Notes: a model not told the origin generated them from the letters alone. DNA of 36,309 bases from Bacteroidales bacterium (GCA_004552395.1 SFOK01000006.1:1-36309), one strand, 5' to 3'; positions 16,099 through 25,118 are shown, counted from the first letter of the stretch. Numbers and translations are program-made.

Positions 16099-17517
16099 AT
16101 GAGAAAACCGTTTCTCATAGTCGCAGCATTAGCGGCGCTTATACCACAGCAATTGCCGGCCCAGGAACCCCATTTCCGTTCGCTGGGCAATCAATCGGCA
16201 CCGGAGCAGGTTACCGCCGAGAGGATCGAAGCGCAGACGGCTGAAAGGACGCGCTACGAAGACGCACATCTTGACACGCTGAACCTGATCAGCATGGAGA
16301 TGCCGCTGACATTCCCGGGGTTCCGTTCGTCCGGCAATATCACCGGGCATCGGAGCCTGAAAGCGCCGGCGCCCATAATGTCACTGCCGGCCGCAGGCAA
16401 CGCTCTGACCATCAAAAGTCTGTCAGCGAAGAGGGACAGCAACCTTAACCCGGAGCTGCGTCAATACGAATGGGCCGGGCGGCGTCTGGCATCGCAGCGC
16501 ATCATCTCGCAGGCTCGCTACAATATCATGATCTCCGACCCCGGACGCACCGAGTATATAGAATGGCTGCTGCCGGATCCGCCGAAGCTGATCGACACGC
16601 GCAAAGATCTTACCGAGGAGGTGATATACACCGGCCTGCCGTCGACAATCGAGGAGGATCTGCCGCCGTCGGTCTTCCCTATCGTGGGGCGCACGAACTG
16701 GCTGCATACGTTCAACGGCGGCGTACAGTTCTCCCAGGCTTACCTGTCGCCCAACTGGTATCAGGGCGGCAACAATTCGCTGACTCTGCTTGTGAATTTC
16801 CTCTGGAGCGTGAAGCTCAACGAGGTATACCACCCCAACCTGCTGTTCGACAACTCGCTGAGCTACAAGCTCGGTGTCTTCTCCACGCCGCAGGACGAAT
16901 ACCACAACTACAACATATCGGAAGATATCTTCCAGTGGAACTTCAAATTCGGTTTCAAAGCCTGGAAGAAATGGTTCTACTCCTTCACCGCGCAGTTCAA
17001 GACCCAGTTCCTCAACAATTACGGCGAGAACTCGCTGACCCGCAAGGCTTCGTTCCTCTCTCCGGGCGCGCTCACGCTCGGTCTCGGTATGACCTACGCT
17101 TATACGAACCCGAAGAAGACACTCAAATTCAACGCTTCCATCTCGCCGCTGTCGTACAATCTGAACACTTGCATCGACACTCATGTGGACCCGACGCAGT
17201 ACAATATCAAGGCCGGCCGCAAGACAGCAAGCGAATACGGTAGCAACGCCGAGCTGACTCTGGAGTGGAACATGACATCGAATATCAGCTATCGTTCGAG
17301 GCTGTTCGCTTTCTCGAACTACAAGTATTTCCTCACCGACTGGGAGAACACTTTCAGCTTCGCCATCAACCGTTTCCTGAGCACGCAGATCTATGTGCAT
17401 CTGCGATACGACTCTTCGACTTCGATTCCCGACGTGTCGGCCACGAAGCGCTGGCGCTACTGGATGCTGAAGGAGATTCTAAGCTTCGGTTTCGCCTATA
17501 CATTCTCCACCAAATAA
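16099..17517 (+). CDS. DUF3078 outer-membrane beta-barrel protein
   Basis: A 472-residue exported protein with a signal peptide ending at LPAQ|E (about residue 21). The N-terminal 170 residues look like a soluble periplasmic region. From about 195 onward, alternating amphipathic strands rich in Tyr, Trp and Phe indicate a beta-barrel. The DUF3078 hallmark is FNGGVQFSQAYLSPNWYQGG with NNSL following (about 205-228). The last residues (LSFGFAYTFSTK) form a terminal barrel strand. The function of the family is not established. It lies 85 nt after the S41 protease and 18 nt before an unknown exported protein. Confidence 0.82.
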   Translation: MRKPFLIVAALAALIPQQLPAQEPHFRSLGNQSAPEQVTAERIEAQTAERTRYEDAHLDTLNLISMEMPLTFPGFRSSGNITGHRSLKAPAPIMSLPAAGNALTIKSLSAKRDSNLNPELRQYEWAGRRLASQRIISQARYNIMISDPGRTEYIEWLLPDPPKLIDTRKDLTEEVIYTGLPSTIEEDLPPSVFPIVGRTNWLHTFNGGVQFSQAYLSPNWYQGGNNSLTLLVNFLWSVKLNEVYHPNLLFDNSLSYKLGVFSTPQDEYHNYNISEDIFQWNFKFGFKAWKKWFYSFTAQFKTQFLNNYGENSLTRKASFLSPGALTLGLGMTYAYTNPKKTLKFNASISPLSYNLNTCIDTHVDPTQYNIKAGRKTASEYGSNAELTLEWNMTSNISYRSRLFAFSNYKYFLTDWENTFSFAINRFLSTQIYVHLRYDSSTSIPDVSATKRWRYWMLKEILSFGFAYTFSTK

Positions 17518-17535
17518 CCTTCAAGCCGTAAAGCT

Positions 17536-18123
17536 ATGAAAACCATTCGGAAGCGCATCATCGTCGCAGCAACCGCCCTGGCTGCCGCAATCAGTGTGAG
17601 TGCTTTCGACGTGCCGAAGCAAGGGCCGTGGCTTGAAGATATGCGCACGGCGGGGCAGGTGATGTCCGCTGTGGAGAGCTATTCCGTGGAGCCGATCGAG
17701 GGCGTCTGGAGCTTCCCGGAGAAGGAGGCAACGGTAGGTATAGTCCGTCTCTTGCCGCACGACACATCGGTCTTCAGCATCGTCAGTCTGGAGACAGAGG
17801 ATATCTATCCCGAGCCGGGTACAGTGATCGGTTACTGCATAGCCACGTCTGACCCGAAGATATGGCGCGTCTACCTTTACACCAGGCTCAAGGAAGGGCA
17901 CGTGACTTCGCCGAAAGAGTTTACCGGAGAACTTACTGTGCCGGCGGCGTCGGGCAATGTTATGCTGAATCTGGAGAAAGCTCATTGGGACATGCGTTTA
18001 AATCCTTTGGCGCTTATTCCGCACCTGCGCCGGTTCCTCTCCGTGAGAAAAAAGACCGATGGCCCGGCCATACCTTTCGGCCTGCGGCGCCTTTACCCCT
18101 CCAACACGCTCCGGCTGCTTTAG
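17536..18123 (+). CDS. Exported protein of unknown function
   Basis: A 195-residue protein with a clear signal peptide (cleavage near VSA|F, residue 23). The mature part begins FDVPKQGPWLEDM and contains beta-rich segments (SVEPIEGVWSFPEKEATVGI, then TVIGYCIATSDPKIWRVYLY). The 'GVW.F...A.V.I' pattern recalls lipocalin-like or small beta-barrel folds, but I do not recognise the family. The last 40 residues are basic and proline-rich. It is 18 nt after the DUF3078 gene and is the last gene before a bidirectional terminator, so it is the tail of the porU-parE run. Confidence 0.75.
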   Translation: MKTIRKRIIVAATALAAAISVSAFDVPKQGPWLEDMRTAGQVMSAVESYSVEPIEGVWSFPEKEATVGIVRLLPHDTSVFSIVSLETEDIYPEPGTVIGYCIATSDPKIWRVYLYTRLKEGHVTSPKEFTGELTVPAASGNVMLNLEKAHWDMRLNPLALIPHLRRFLSVRKKTDGPAIPFGLRRLYPSNTLRLL

Positions 18124-18131
18124 AGATCTAA

Positions 18132-18171
18132 AAAAAAGCTAATCTGACCGCGAGGCCAAATTAGCTTTTTT
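18132..18171. terminator. Bidirectional terminator
   Basis: AAAAAAGCTAAT (18132-18143) pairs with ATTAGCTTTTTT (18160-18171). The A and T runs give U-rich ends on both strands. It closes the + strand run ending at 18123 and can also serve the minus strand guaA transcript. Confidence 0.85.
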
Positions 18172-18239
18172 AACAGTAGCCGCGAAAGCGGCAGTATTTG
18201 CATGAACCGGGAAAACTCTTCCGGGTCAGAGAAGCGGAA

Positions 18240-19760
18240 TTATTCCCACTCGATTGTGCTTGGCGGCTTTGAGGAGATGTCGTAGACTACTCGGTTCACA
18301 CCTCTCACTTTGTTGATGATGCGGGAGCTTACTTCGGCGAGGAATTCGTGGGGCAGATGGCTCCAAGTGGCTGTCATGCCGTCGGTGGAGTTCACGGCAC
18401 GGAGAGCTATCACATTCTCATAGGTACGCTCGTCGCCCATCACGCCTACGGAGCGTATGGGGAGCAGTATGGTGCCTGCCTGCCATACCTGGTCGTAGAG
18501 GCCGTGGTCGATAAGGCCCTGGATATAATAGTGGTCGGCTTCCTGGAGAATACGCACCTTCTCGGGCGTTACTTCGCCGAGAATACGAACGCCGAGACCG
18601 GGACCGGGGAACGGATGTCGGCCTATGAGCGACTGAGGTATGCCGAGCTGACGGCCTACGCGGCGCACCTCGTCCTTGAAGAGGAGACGGAGCGGCTCCA
18701 CCAGCTTGAGGTTCATCTTCTCAGGGAGTCCGCCTACATTGTGGTGGCTCTTGATCACCATGCCGGTGATTGAGAGCGATTCGATGACGTCGGGGTAGAT
18801 TGTGCCCTGGGCGAGCCATTTCACGTCCGTGAGTTTCTTGGCCTCGCGGTCGAATATGTCTATGAATCCTTTGCCTATCACCTTGCGCTTCTTCTCGGGC
18901 TCTGTGACGCCTTTGAGGGCGGCATAGAAATGATCCTTGGCATCGACGCCGATCACGTTGAGGCCCATCTGAGAGTAGTTTTCGAGCACCGATTCGAACT
19001 CTTTGTAGCGGAGAAGGCCGTTGTCTACGAAGATACAGGTGAGATTCTTTCCGATCGCTTTGTTGAGGAGCACTGCGGCAACCGTGGAGTCGACGCCGCC
19101 TGAGAGCGCGAGCACAACCTTGTCGTCGCCGAGTTTGGCGCGGAGGCAGCTAACAGTGGACTCGATGAATGAATCCGGCGTCCAGTCGGATTTGGATCCG
19201 CAGATGCCGTTGACAAAGTTGGCGAGCACGATCTTGCCGTCCTGGGAATGATACACTTCCGGATGGAACTGCACGCCCCAGGTCTGTTCCCCCTCCACTT
19301 GGAAGGCGGCGTTCTTGACGTCGGCCGTGGAGCCTACGTTCTTGAAGAAATCGGGGGTGGAGACTATGGAGTCGCCGTGGCTCATCCAGACGGTGGAATC
19401 GTCGTGGACGCCGTGCATGAGCAGGTCGGCGTCGTCGTGCCATACGAGCTGGGCTTTGCCGTACTCGCGCGTGGCCACAGATTTCACCTCACCGCCGAGC
19501 TGCTTGGCCAGATACTGTGCGCCGTAGCAGATGCCGAGCAAGGGGTACTTGCCGCGGAACTGAGAGAGATCCACCTGAAGCGCCTCCTTGTCGTTGACCG
19601 AATAGGGACTGCCGGAGAGAATCACGCCGATAATGTCGGGATCGCCGGCCGGGAACTTATTGTACGGCTTGATCTCGCAGTACGTGTTCAGCTCGCGAAT
19701 ACGCCTGGCAATGAGCTGCGTATACTGAGAGCCGAAGTCGAGAATGATGATTTTCTGCAT
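18240..19760 (-). CDS. guaA: GMP synthase (glutamine-hydrolysing)
   Basis: A 506-residue purine enzyme converting XMP to GMP. The class I amidotransferase domain has the nucleophile C78 (GICYGAQ) and the partners H166 and E168 (VQFHPEVY). The ATP-pyrophosphatase domain has the P-loop SGGVDST (220-226). The C-terminal dimerisation domain ends in the conserved SSKPPSTIEWE. It is the last gene of a minus-strand operon, 12 nt after the antiporter gene. Length is normal. Confidence 0.96.
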   Translation of the reverse strand: MQKIIILDFGSQYTQLIARRIRELNTYCEIKPYNKFPAGDPDIIGVILSGSPYSVNDKEALQVDLSQFRGKYPLLGICYGAQYLAKQLGGEVKSVATREYGKAQLVWHDDADLLMHGVHDDSTVWMSHGDSIVSTPDFFKNVGSTADVKNAAFQVEGEQTWGVQFHPEVYHSQDGKIVLANFVNGICGSKSDWTPDSFIESTVSCLRAKLGDDKVVLALSGGVDSTVAAVLLNKAIGKNLTCIFVDNGLLRYKEFESVLENYSQMGLNVIGVDAKDHFYAALKGVTEPEKKRKVIGKGFIDIFDREAKKLTDVKWLAQGTIYPDVIESLSITGMVIKSHHNVGGLPEKMNLKLVEPLRLLFKDEVRRVGRQLGIPQSLIGRHPFPGPGLGVRILGEVTPEKVRILQEADHYYIQGLIDHGLYDQVWQAGTILLPIRSVGVMGDERTYENVIALRAVNSTDGMTATWSHLPHEFLAEVSSRIINKVRGVNRVVYDISSKPPSTIEWE

Positions 19761-19772
19761 CTGTATGTATTG

Positions 19773-22082
19773 TTATTTCAGTTTGTTAATGAGATTGGGA
19801 TCGCCCACGAGCCAAAGCCTGTCGCCGGAGCGGAACACGAGGCCCGGGGCCGGGTCAATATCCTGGGGCTCCCCTTTGGCATCGAGGCGCGTCACTTTGA
19901 GGAGCATGGCGAAATAGTCCTCCCGCAGACGTGCCTGCGCCAGGTCTTTGCCCACCAGAGGAGATTCGGGTGAGAGGTATATGTTGAGCAGTTCGGTGCT
20001 CGGCTGGGATATATTGAGATCCTCGGCCGCTTTCTCGTAGCTCTCCATGTCGCTGTTGAACTTGTGTATCTCCTCGTCGGTACCTATCACTCCGAGCGTA
20101 TCGCCGGGGAATATGCGGGCGTCTTTGTCGGGGAGGGTGAAGGTGTGCATGCCGCGCTGTATGCTGGATATGCTTATGCCGTAGTCACGCCTCAGACCGG
20201 AATCGACTATGCGGTCGCCTGCGAAGGGAGAGTTGTCGCCCACGCGGATATAAGCCAGATGAAGGTCGCCCACAAGGTTGTTGTCGCGGCCGGAGCGCAC
20301 GTTCTCGCGCTCGTTGAGGTTCGACATGAAGCGCTTCTCCATGTCGCGGGCTTTGCCGTTGATGCGGCCGAGCACCACTATCACCACGAGCAGCACTATC
20401 CCCACAAGCACAAGCAGCGTCACCCGCATCGGGTAAGCCATCGACACCAGGTAGAGCACGAAATAGAGCGCCAGCAGATAGCGGATCACCTTCATGGCGA
20501 AGAGAGGCACATTATAGAACCCGGAGGCCACGTTGAGCCGCTCCCTCTCCTGAGGCCTTGATGCGCTCAGACTCAGCGCCACGAGGAACGGCGACATGGC
20601 GGCGAGGGTGATCACTGTGGCCAGGAAATGTCCCCAGCTGCCGGAGAGCCCTTCCATAAACGGGAAGAGGTAGCTCTTCGATAGTGTGAGTATGGCTATC
20701 AGCATCACGGAGTAGAGCACCACTCTCCAGAGATAGCGCACTATCACGGCTTTCCAGATGCGCCGCGAATCGGATGAGTCGGTCTGGTTGGTGGATATGC
20801 GGTCTATCAGGAAACGGAGTCGGCGCGGCAGATGCCTCTCCACAAGCCTGTATGCCGGGCCGGCCATCTTGATGAAGTAGGGTGTGGTGAAGATGGTGAT
20901 CACCGAGACCGCCACTATGATTGGATAGAGCGCCGGATTCAGCACATGGAGCGACATGCCGAGCGAGGCTATGATGAAGGAGAACTCGCCTATCTGCGTG
21001 AGTGAGAAGCCGGACTCCATGGCCACTCGCAGCGACTGGCCGGTGAGCAGCATGCCTGCTGTGCCGAAGATCATCATGCCTATGATCACCACTCCGGCCA
21101 GAACAAGGATTATGTCCCAGTAACCGGCTATGATAGCGGGGTCCACCATCATGCCCACGGAGATGAAGAACACGGCGCCGAACAGGTCCTTGACCGGCGC
21201 CACCACATGCTCTATCTTCTCGGCCATGATCGTCCCGGCGATTATGGACCCGCCTATGAAGGCGCCTAACTCGAGCGAGAAGCCGCACACCACGGAGAGC
21301 ACCGCCATGCCGAAGCATATACCCATGGACACCACAAGCAGCGTCTCCTGGTTCATGAGCTTGCGGGTGGCCTTGAAGAAGGTCGGGATCAGCCACACGC
21401 CCACCACATACCAGAGGATCAGGTAGAACACGAGCTTGAAGATGGAGAAGGCCAGCTCGGAGCCGTGCACGTCGTCCACAGCAAGCGAGGAGAGCAGCAC
21501 GAGCATAAGCACGGCAAACAGGTCCTCGATGATAAGCACCGAGAGCACCAGCGAGGCGAATTTCTTCTGCCTCAGCCCCAGATCGGTGAACGCTTTGAGT
21601 ATGATGGTGGTCGACGACATGGACAGCATGCCGCCAAGAAAGATGCTGCTCGTGAAGGCGAAGTTGAGCAACCGCCCCACTCCGAAGCCCACGAAGGTCA
21701 TCCCGGTGATGATCACGAACGCCGTGAGTATGGCCGAAACACCCGAGTTCACAAGCTTCTTGAAACTGAACTCGAGTCCGAGTGTGAACATGAGCACCAC
21801 GATACCGAGCTCGGCCCAGAAGTCGATGTTCTCAAGCGTGGTGATCGAAGGCAGGTATGTGAATTTGGGGCTCGCCAGGAAGCCGGCGAGTATATAGCCG
21901 AGCACCACAGGCTGCTTGAGCCGCTTAAACACGAGCGTCACGAGCGCGCCCAGGATGAGTATCCACGCCAGATCGGCTATGAGACCTTCGGTGGTGGGCG
22001 CCGCAGCTGCCTGCCCCGATGCCGGTACAGGCACGGTTCCGCAGGCTATTGCCGCTATTATGCTGATCAGTCGCAGAGGCAT
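19773..22082 (-). CDS. CPA2-family cation:proton antiporter with two C-terminal RCK_C (TrkA-C) domains
   Basis: A 769-residue inner-membrane protein. Residues about 30-420 form the Kef/NhaA-type antiporter core of roughly 12 segments, with FWAELGIVVLMFTLGLEFS and GAFIGGSIIAGTIMAEKIEH visible. Further membrane segments lie at about 450-590. The C-terminal soluble part holds two RCK_C/TrkA-C-like domains (about 610-690 and 695-769), with DNSPFAGDRIVDSGLR and ESPLVGKDLAQARLR as the repeated motif. I see no RCK_N Rossmann domain between core and tail. The ion (K+ or Na+) cannot be told from sequence. It lies 22 nt after mgtC and 12 nt before guaA. Confidence 0.88.
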   Translation of the reverse strand: MPLRLISIIAAIACGTVPVPASGQAAAAPTTEGLIADLAWILILGALVTLVFKRLKQPVVLGYILAGFLASPKFTYLPSITTLENIDFWAELGIVVLMFTLGLEFSFKKLVNSGVSAILTAFVIITGMTFVGFGVGRLLNFAFTSSIFLGGMLSMSSTTIILKAFTDLGLRQKKFASLVLSVLIIEDLFAVLMLVLLSSLAVDDVHGSELAFSIFKLVFYLILWYVVGVWLIPTFFKATRKLMNQETLLVVSMGICFGMAVLSVVCGFSLELGAFIGGSIIAGTIMAEKIEHVVAPVKDLFGAVFFISVGMMVDPAIIAGYWDIILVLAGVVIIGMMIFGTAGMLLTGQSLRVAMESGFSLTQIGEFSFIIASLGMSLHVLNPALYPIIVAVSVITIFTTPYFIKMAGPAYRLVERHLPRRLRFLIDRISTNQTDSSDSRRIWKAVIVRYLWRVVLYSVMLIAILTLSKSYLFPFMEGLSGSWGHFLATVITLAAMSPFLVALSLSASRPQERERLNVASGFYNVPLFAMKVIRYLLALYFVLYLVSMAYPMRVTLLVLVGIVLLVVIVVLGRINGKARDMEKRFMSNLNERENVRSGRDNNLVGDLHLAYIRVGDNSPFAGDRIVDSGLRRDYGISISSIQRGMHTFTLPDKDARIFPGDTLGVIGTDEEIHKFNSDMESYEKAAEDLNISQPSTELLNIYLSPESPLVGKDLAQARLREDYFAMLLKVTRLDAKGEPQDIDPAPGLVFRSGDRLWLVGDPNLINKLK

Positions 22083-22103
22083 TCTCTTGTAGGTGCGTTC
22101 CGG

Positions 22104-22832
22104 TTATATTGTGGGTTCTGAGCTCAGCGTGATCGTTTCTGTGGGCTGCACCTTGCGCAGCTCGTCGAAAAGGGTCAGAAACCGCGAATTGTTGCGGGCC
22201 AGTATTATGAAATTCACAGTCGTTTCGGATCTGTTGTAATCCAGCTGCACGTAGTAATTCTGCAAGCGGACATGGTGGCGGGCAAAGATGGCGCGATACG
22301 GCGCCACATCGCCCAGTATCGTGTGGATCTTCATGCTTATCACCTTGGACTGCTGTCCTATGTGGGCCCGGTTCTCCCAGCGCTCCAGGATGCTGAGTAT
22401 CACGAGTATGAACAGCGTGGCCGTCACCGATATGGCATACATTCCGAATCCCACCGCCAGACCTATGTTGGCAACCACCCAGATGCCGGCCGCCGTGGTG
22501 AGACCCCTCACCGATCCGCGCTGCTGGATCATTGCGCCGCCGCCGAGGAAACCCACGCCGGTGACTACCTGCGCCGCGATACGCCCCGGATCGCCGTTCT
22601 TCAGGTTGAAATATACCTGCGGCACATAGATGCTCAGAAGCATGGCCAGACATGCGCCCATGGAGATCAGCGCGAACGTGCGCACTCCGGCCACCTGTCC
22701 CTTCTGCTTGCGCTCCCAACCCACAAGCGCCCCCAGCACCATGCTCAGCATCAGCTTGAACATGGCGTTGACGAAGTTCACATCCTTGGAGAGGATGCTG
22801 TCGGTCAGATATTGCAGGAGATTGAATTCCAT
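22104..22832 (-). CDS. MgtC/SapB family membrane protein
   Basis: A 242-residue protein. The N-terminal half (about 20-140) contains the MgtC hydrophobic domain: LGALVGWERKQKGQVAGVRT, then GVGFLGGGAMIQQRGSVRGL and TAAGIWVVANIGLAVGFG. The C-terminal soluble domain (about 150-242) is ACT-like in length. MgtC proteins affect adaptation to low Mg2+ and ATP synthase activity in Salmonella. In other phyla the role is unclear. It is the first gene of the operon with the antiporter and guaA. Confidence 0.9.
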   Translation of the reverse strand: MEFNLLQYLTDSILSKDVNFVNAMFKLMLSMVLGALVGWERKQKGQVAGVRTFALISMGACLAMLLSIYVPQVYFNLKNGDPGRIAAQVVTGVGFLGGGAMIQQRGSVRGLTTAAGIWVVANIGLAVGFGMYAISVTATLFILVILSILERWENRAHIGQQSKVISMKIHTILGDVAPYRAIFARHHVRLQNYYVQLDYNRSETTVNFIILARNNSRFLTLFDELRKVQPTETITLSSEPTI

Positions 22833-22852
22833 GCCGCGGGAATTTAATATTG

Positions 22853-22860
22853 CAAAATTA
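22853..22860 (-). promoter_or_regulatory. -7 box of the mgtC-antiporter-guaA promoter
   Basis: On the minus strand this is TAATTTTG, a TAnnTTTG match 20 nt upstream of the mgtC start codon, predicting a 5' leader of only about 15 nt. It is divergent from the tmRNA promoter. Confidence 0.55.
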
Positions 22861-22952
22861 CAAAAAATCGGCGACTCCTACAAGAGCCTCTCTCAAAAGT
22901 TAAATTATCTTAAAATCACTCTCCAACTCTCCGCGCCCCGCTCTTTTTGTAT

Positions 22953-22960
22953 TATCTTTG
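22953..22960 (+). promoter_or_regulatory. -7 box of the tmRNA promoter
   Basis: TATCTTTG matches TAnnTTTG, 48 nt before the mature tmRNA 5' end. No convincing -33 TTTG at the usual spacing. Confidence 0.5.
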
Positions 22961-23008
22961 CCTGATTTTTCTCCGGTCTGCGCGGCCGGCTGATCATCCT
23001 GATCACAC

Positions 23009-23410
23009 GGGGGTGACTTGGCTTTGACAGCGTGAGAGGCGGTGAGGAAGCATGCAGAGGCACGGTATCTACCCTCTTTAATCCCTTGGTACCGAACTAT
23101 AACTGGCGAAAATAACAATTACGCTCTCGCTGCCTAAGTCTGAAGTACAGTAGGACTGCTTAATCTCCGTCAAAGTGGACGGAGACGAGACATCACCCCA
23201 TTGCCCCGTCCCGAGACGTTTGGATAAGGTGGTGCTGAGAAATTCGGGAATAGGACGGCGCCTGCCTCGAGCGCTGCCCGAAATTCAGAGGATAAGGATA
23301 CGGTTGGTGGTCGCGAGCCTGCCGTGTCTCGAAAACCAAGTCGATGACTAAGCATGTAGAAACCTCATTGACTGCACGTTTGGACGAGGGTTCAATCCCC
23401 TCCACCTCCA
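23009..23410 (+). ncRNA. ssrA: tmRNA (transfer-messenger RNA)
   Basis: The 5' acceptor strand GGGGGTG (23009-23015) pairs with CACCTCC (23403-23409), followed by discriminator A (23410). The T arm is GAGGG-TTCAATC-CCCTC (23386-23402). The tag reading frame at 23105-23137 encodes GENNNYALAA and a TAA stop. The genome continues CCC after the discriminator, so the final A of CCA would be added enzymatically. Length of about 402 nt is normal. The gene is followed 57 nt later by prfB, placing ribosome rescue beside termination. Confidence 0.96.
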
Positions 23411-23413
23411 CCC

Positions 23414-23432
23414 GTTTTATTAAACAAGCTCT
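23414..23432 (-). repeat. Solitary terminus of the structured repeat, next to the tmRNA 3' end
   Basis: TTTTATTAAACAAGCTCT (23415-23432) is identical to the end of copy A (122-139). Only this terminal segment is present, without the GTTAAC core or the hairpin. It starts 4 nt after the tmRNA discriminator base. Confidence 0.6.
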
Positions 23433-23466
23433 CAATTATTAACCCCACACTCCTGAATCAGACCCT

Positions 23467-24583
23467 ATGATCACACAGGAACAGCTAAAAGAGACTTTTG
23501 AGCGCAAGTTGGCGCTGAGGAGGTATCTTTGACATCGACAGCAAGAAAATCGAAGTAGAAGAAGAAGAATTGCGCACTCATGTCGCCGACTTCTGGGAAG
23601 ACCAAAAAGCCGCCGAAGCCCAGATGCGCAAAATCAAAGAGCTCCACTTCTGGATCGACTCTTACACCAACCTCGAAAAACAGATCGACGAGCTGCAGCT
23701 CGCATTCGACTTCGTCAAGGAAGGTCTCGTCACCGAAGAAGAGCTCGACGCACAGTATAAGGACGTAGTGGCCAACCTCGAGCGTCTCGAGCTCCGCAAC
23801 ATGCTCCGCCGCGAGGAAGACAAGCTCGGTGTCGTACTCAAAATCAACTCTGGCGCCGGTGGCACCGAGAGCCAGGACTGGGCCCAGATGCTCATGCGAC
23901 TCTACCTCCGCTGGGCCGAACGCCACGGCTACAAGACCTCCATTGCCCAACTCCTCGAAGGCGACGACGCCGGCATCAAATCCGTCACTATCAACATCGA
24001 AGGCGACTACGCTTACGGCTATCTCAAATCCGAAAACGGCGTCCACCGCCTCGTCCGCGTAAGCCCCTACAACGCCCAGGGCAAGCGCATGACATCGTTC
24101 GCCTCAGTCTTCGTCACACCACTCGTCGACGACACTATCGACATCCAGATCCAGCCCGCTCTCCTCTCCTGGGACACCTTCCGGAGCGGCGGAGCCGGCG
24201 GTCAGAACGTCAACAAGGTCGAGTCCGGCGTGCGTCTGCGTTATCAGTTCACCGACCCCTACACCGGCGAGCAGGAAGAGATCCTCATCGAGAACACCGA
24301 GACGCGAGATCAGCCCAAGAACAAGGAGAACGCCCTGCGGCACCTGCGCTCCATCCTCTACGAGAAAGAGATGAACCACCGCCTCGCGGAGCAGGCCAAG
24401 ATCGAAGCCGGCAAGAAGAAAATCGAATGGGGTAGCCAGATCCGAAGCTACGTCTTCGACGACCGACGCGTCAAGGACCACCGAACCAACTACCAGACAT
24501 CCGACGTCAACGGCGTCATGGACGGTGGCATCGACGATTTCATCAAGGCTTACCTCATGGAATTTGCCGCCACTCTCGAATGA
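23467..24583 (+). CDS. prfB: Peptide chain release factor 2, with programmed +1 frameshift
   Basis: Release factor for UGA and UAA codons, 371 residues once frameshifted. The ATG at 23467 opens a 21-codon frame ending at TGA 23530-23532. The slip site CTT-TGA-C with an upstream AGGAGG three nucleotides before CTT is the classic RF2 autoregulatory element. The +1 frame resumes at GAC 23531 and runs to 24583. The catalytic GGQ is at 244-246 (SGGAGGQNVNK). The stop-codon recognition tripeptide is SPY at 199-201, not the SPF of E. coli. An annotation starting at TTG 23570 would miss 34 residues. It follows tmRNA and overlaps the next gene by 4 nt. Confidence 0.96.
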
Positions 24584-25080
24584 ACCGGCGAGCCCTTGCC
24601 ATAGCCATAATCCTCATCACAGGCCTCGCGGCTGCGGCGCCTCAGGTCCTCGCGCGCAAGACTCGCCTCAAGGTCCGCGAAGCCGTCCCCGACACCATGG
24701 AGATGGTTCAGGGCTCACTCATGGTTTGCTCCCCATGCGCCCCCTGCAACGAAGGCTACGGCCTCTCGCAGGTCCGCATCACAGGCTTCGACAAACGCGC
24801 CGAATCATCCTCCGAGTCTTTCTTCATCACAAACACTACGGACCGCCGCCTCGTCGAGGTAGACCTCGTCATCGAATACCTCGACATGACAGGCCGGCAG
24901 CTCCATAAACGCCGCCACACCCTCCCCTGCGACGTCCCGCCCGGCGAGACACGACGCGCCGACATCCCCTCCTTCGACCGACAGAAACTCTTCTATTACT
25001 GCAAGACACCTGCCCCCGCGCGCCGGCAAGCCACACCCTTCCGCGTCAACATCGACATCTCCTGCTTCTATCTCCGCTGA
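24580..25080 (+). CDS. Exported protein of unknown function with a C-x2-C-x2-C motif
   Basis: A 166-residue protein with a signal peptide ending near VLA|R (residue 25). The mature part has a C50-x2-C53-x2-C56 cluster (VCSPCAPCNE), then a beta-sandwich-like segment (FFITNTTDRRLVEVDLVIEY at about 81-100). Further Cys are at 117, 141 and 162. The 'ITN.T.R...V.L.IEY.D..GRQLHKR' pattern recalls small exported Ig-like proteins common in Bacteroidales, but I know of no assigned function. Its ATG overlaps the prfB stop (ATGA), which implies translational coupling to a frameshift-regulated gene. Confidence 0.75.
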   Translation: MNRRALAIAIILITGLAAAAPQVLARKTRLKVREAVPDTMEMVQGSLMVCSPCAPCNEGYGLSQVRITGFDKRAESSSESFFITNTTDRRLVEVDLVIEYLDMTGRQLHKRRHTLPCDVPPGETRRADIPSFDRQKLFYYCKTPAPARRQATPFRVNIDISCFYLR

Positions 25081-25118
25081 GCCCCCTCAAAGCAGTCAGA
25101 GAAGCAGTCAGAAAAATA

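Noticed and set aside
22833..23008. dif-like recombination site near the change in GC skew
   Set aside because: No 28-bp XerC/XerD-type palindrome was found in this intergenic region.
23570..23572. TTG start for prfB
   Set aside because: The frame really begins at ATG 23467 and continues through a programmed +1 frameshift at TGA 23530.
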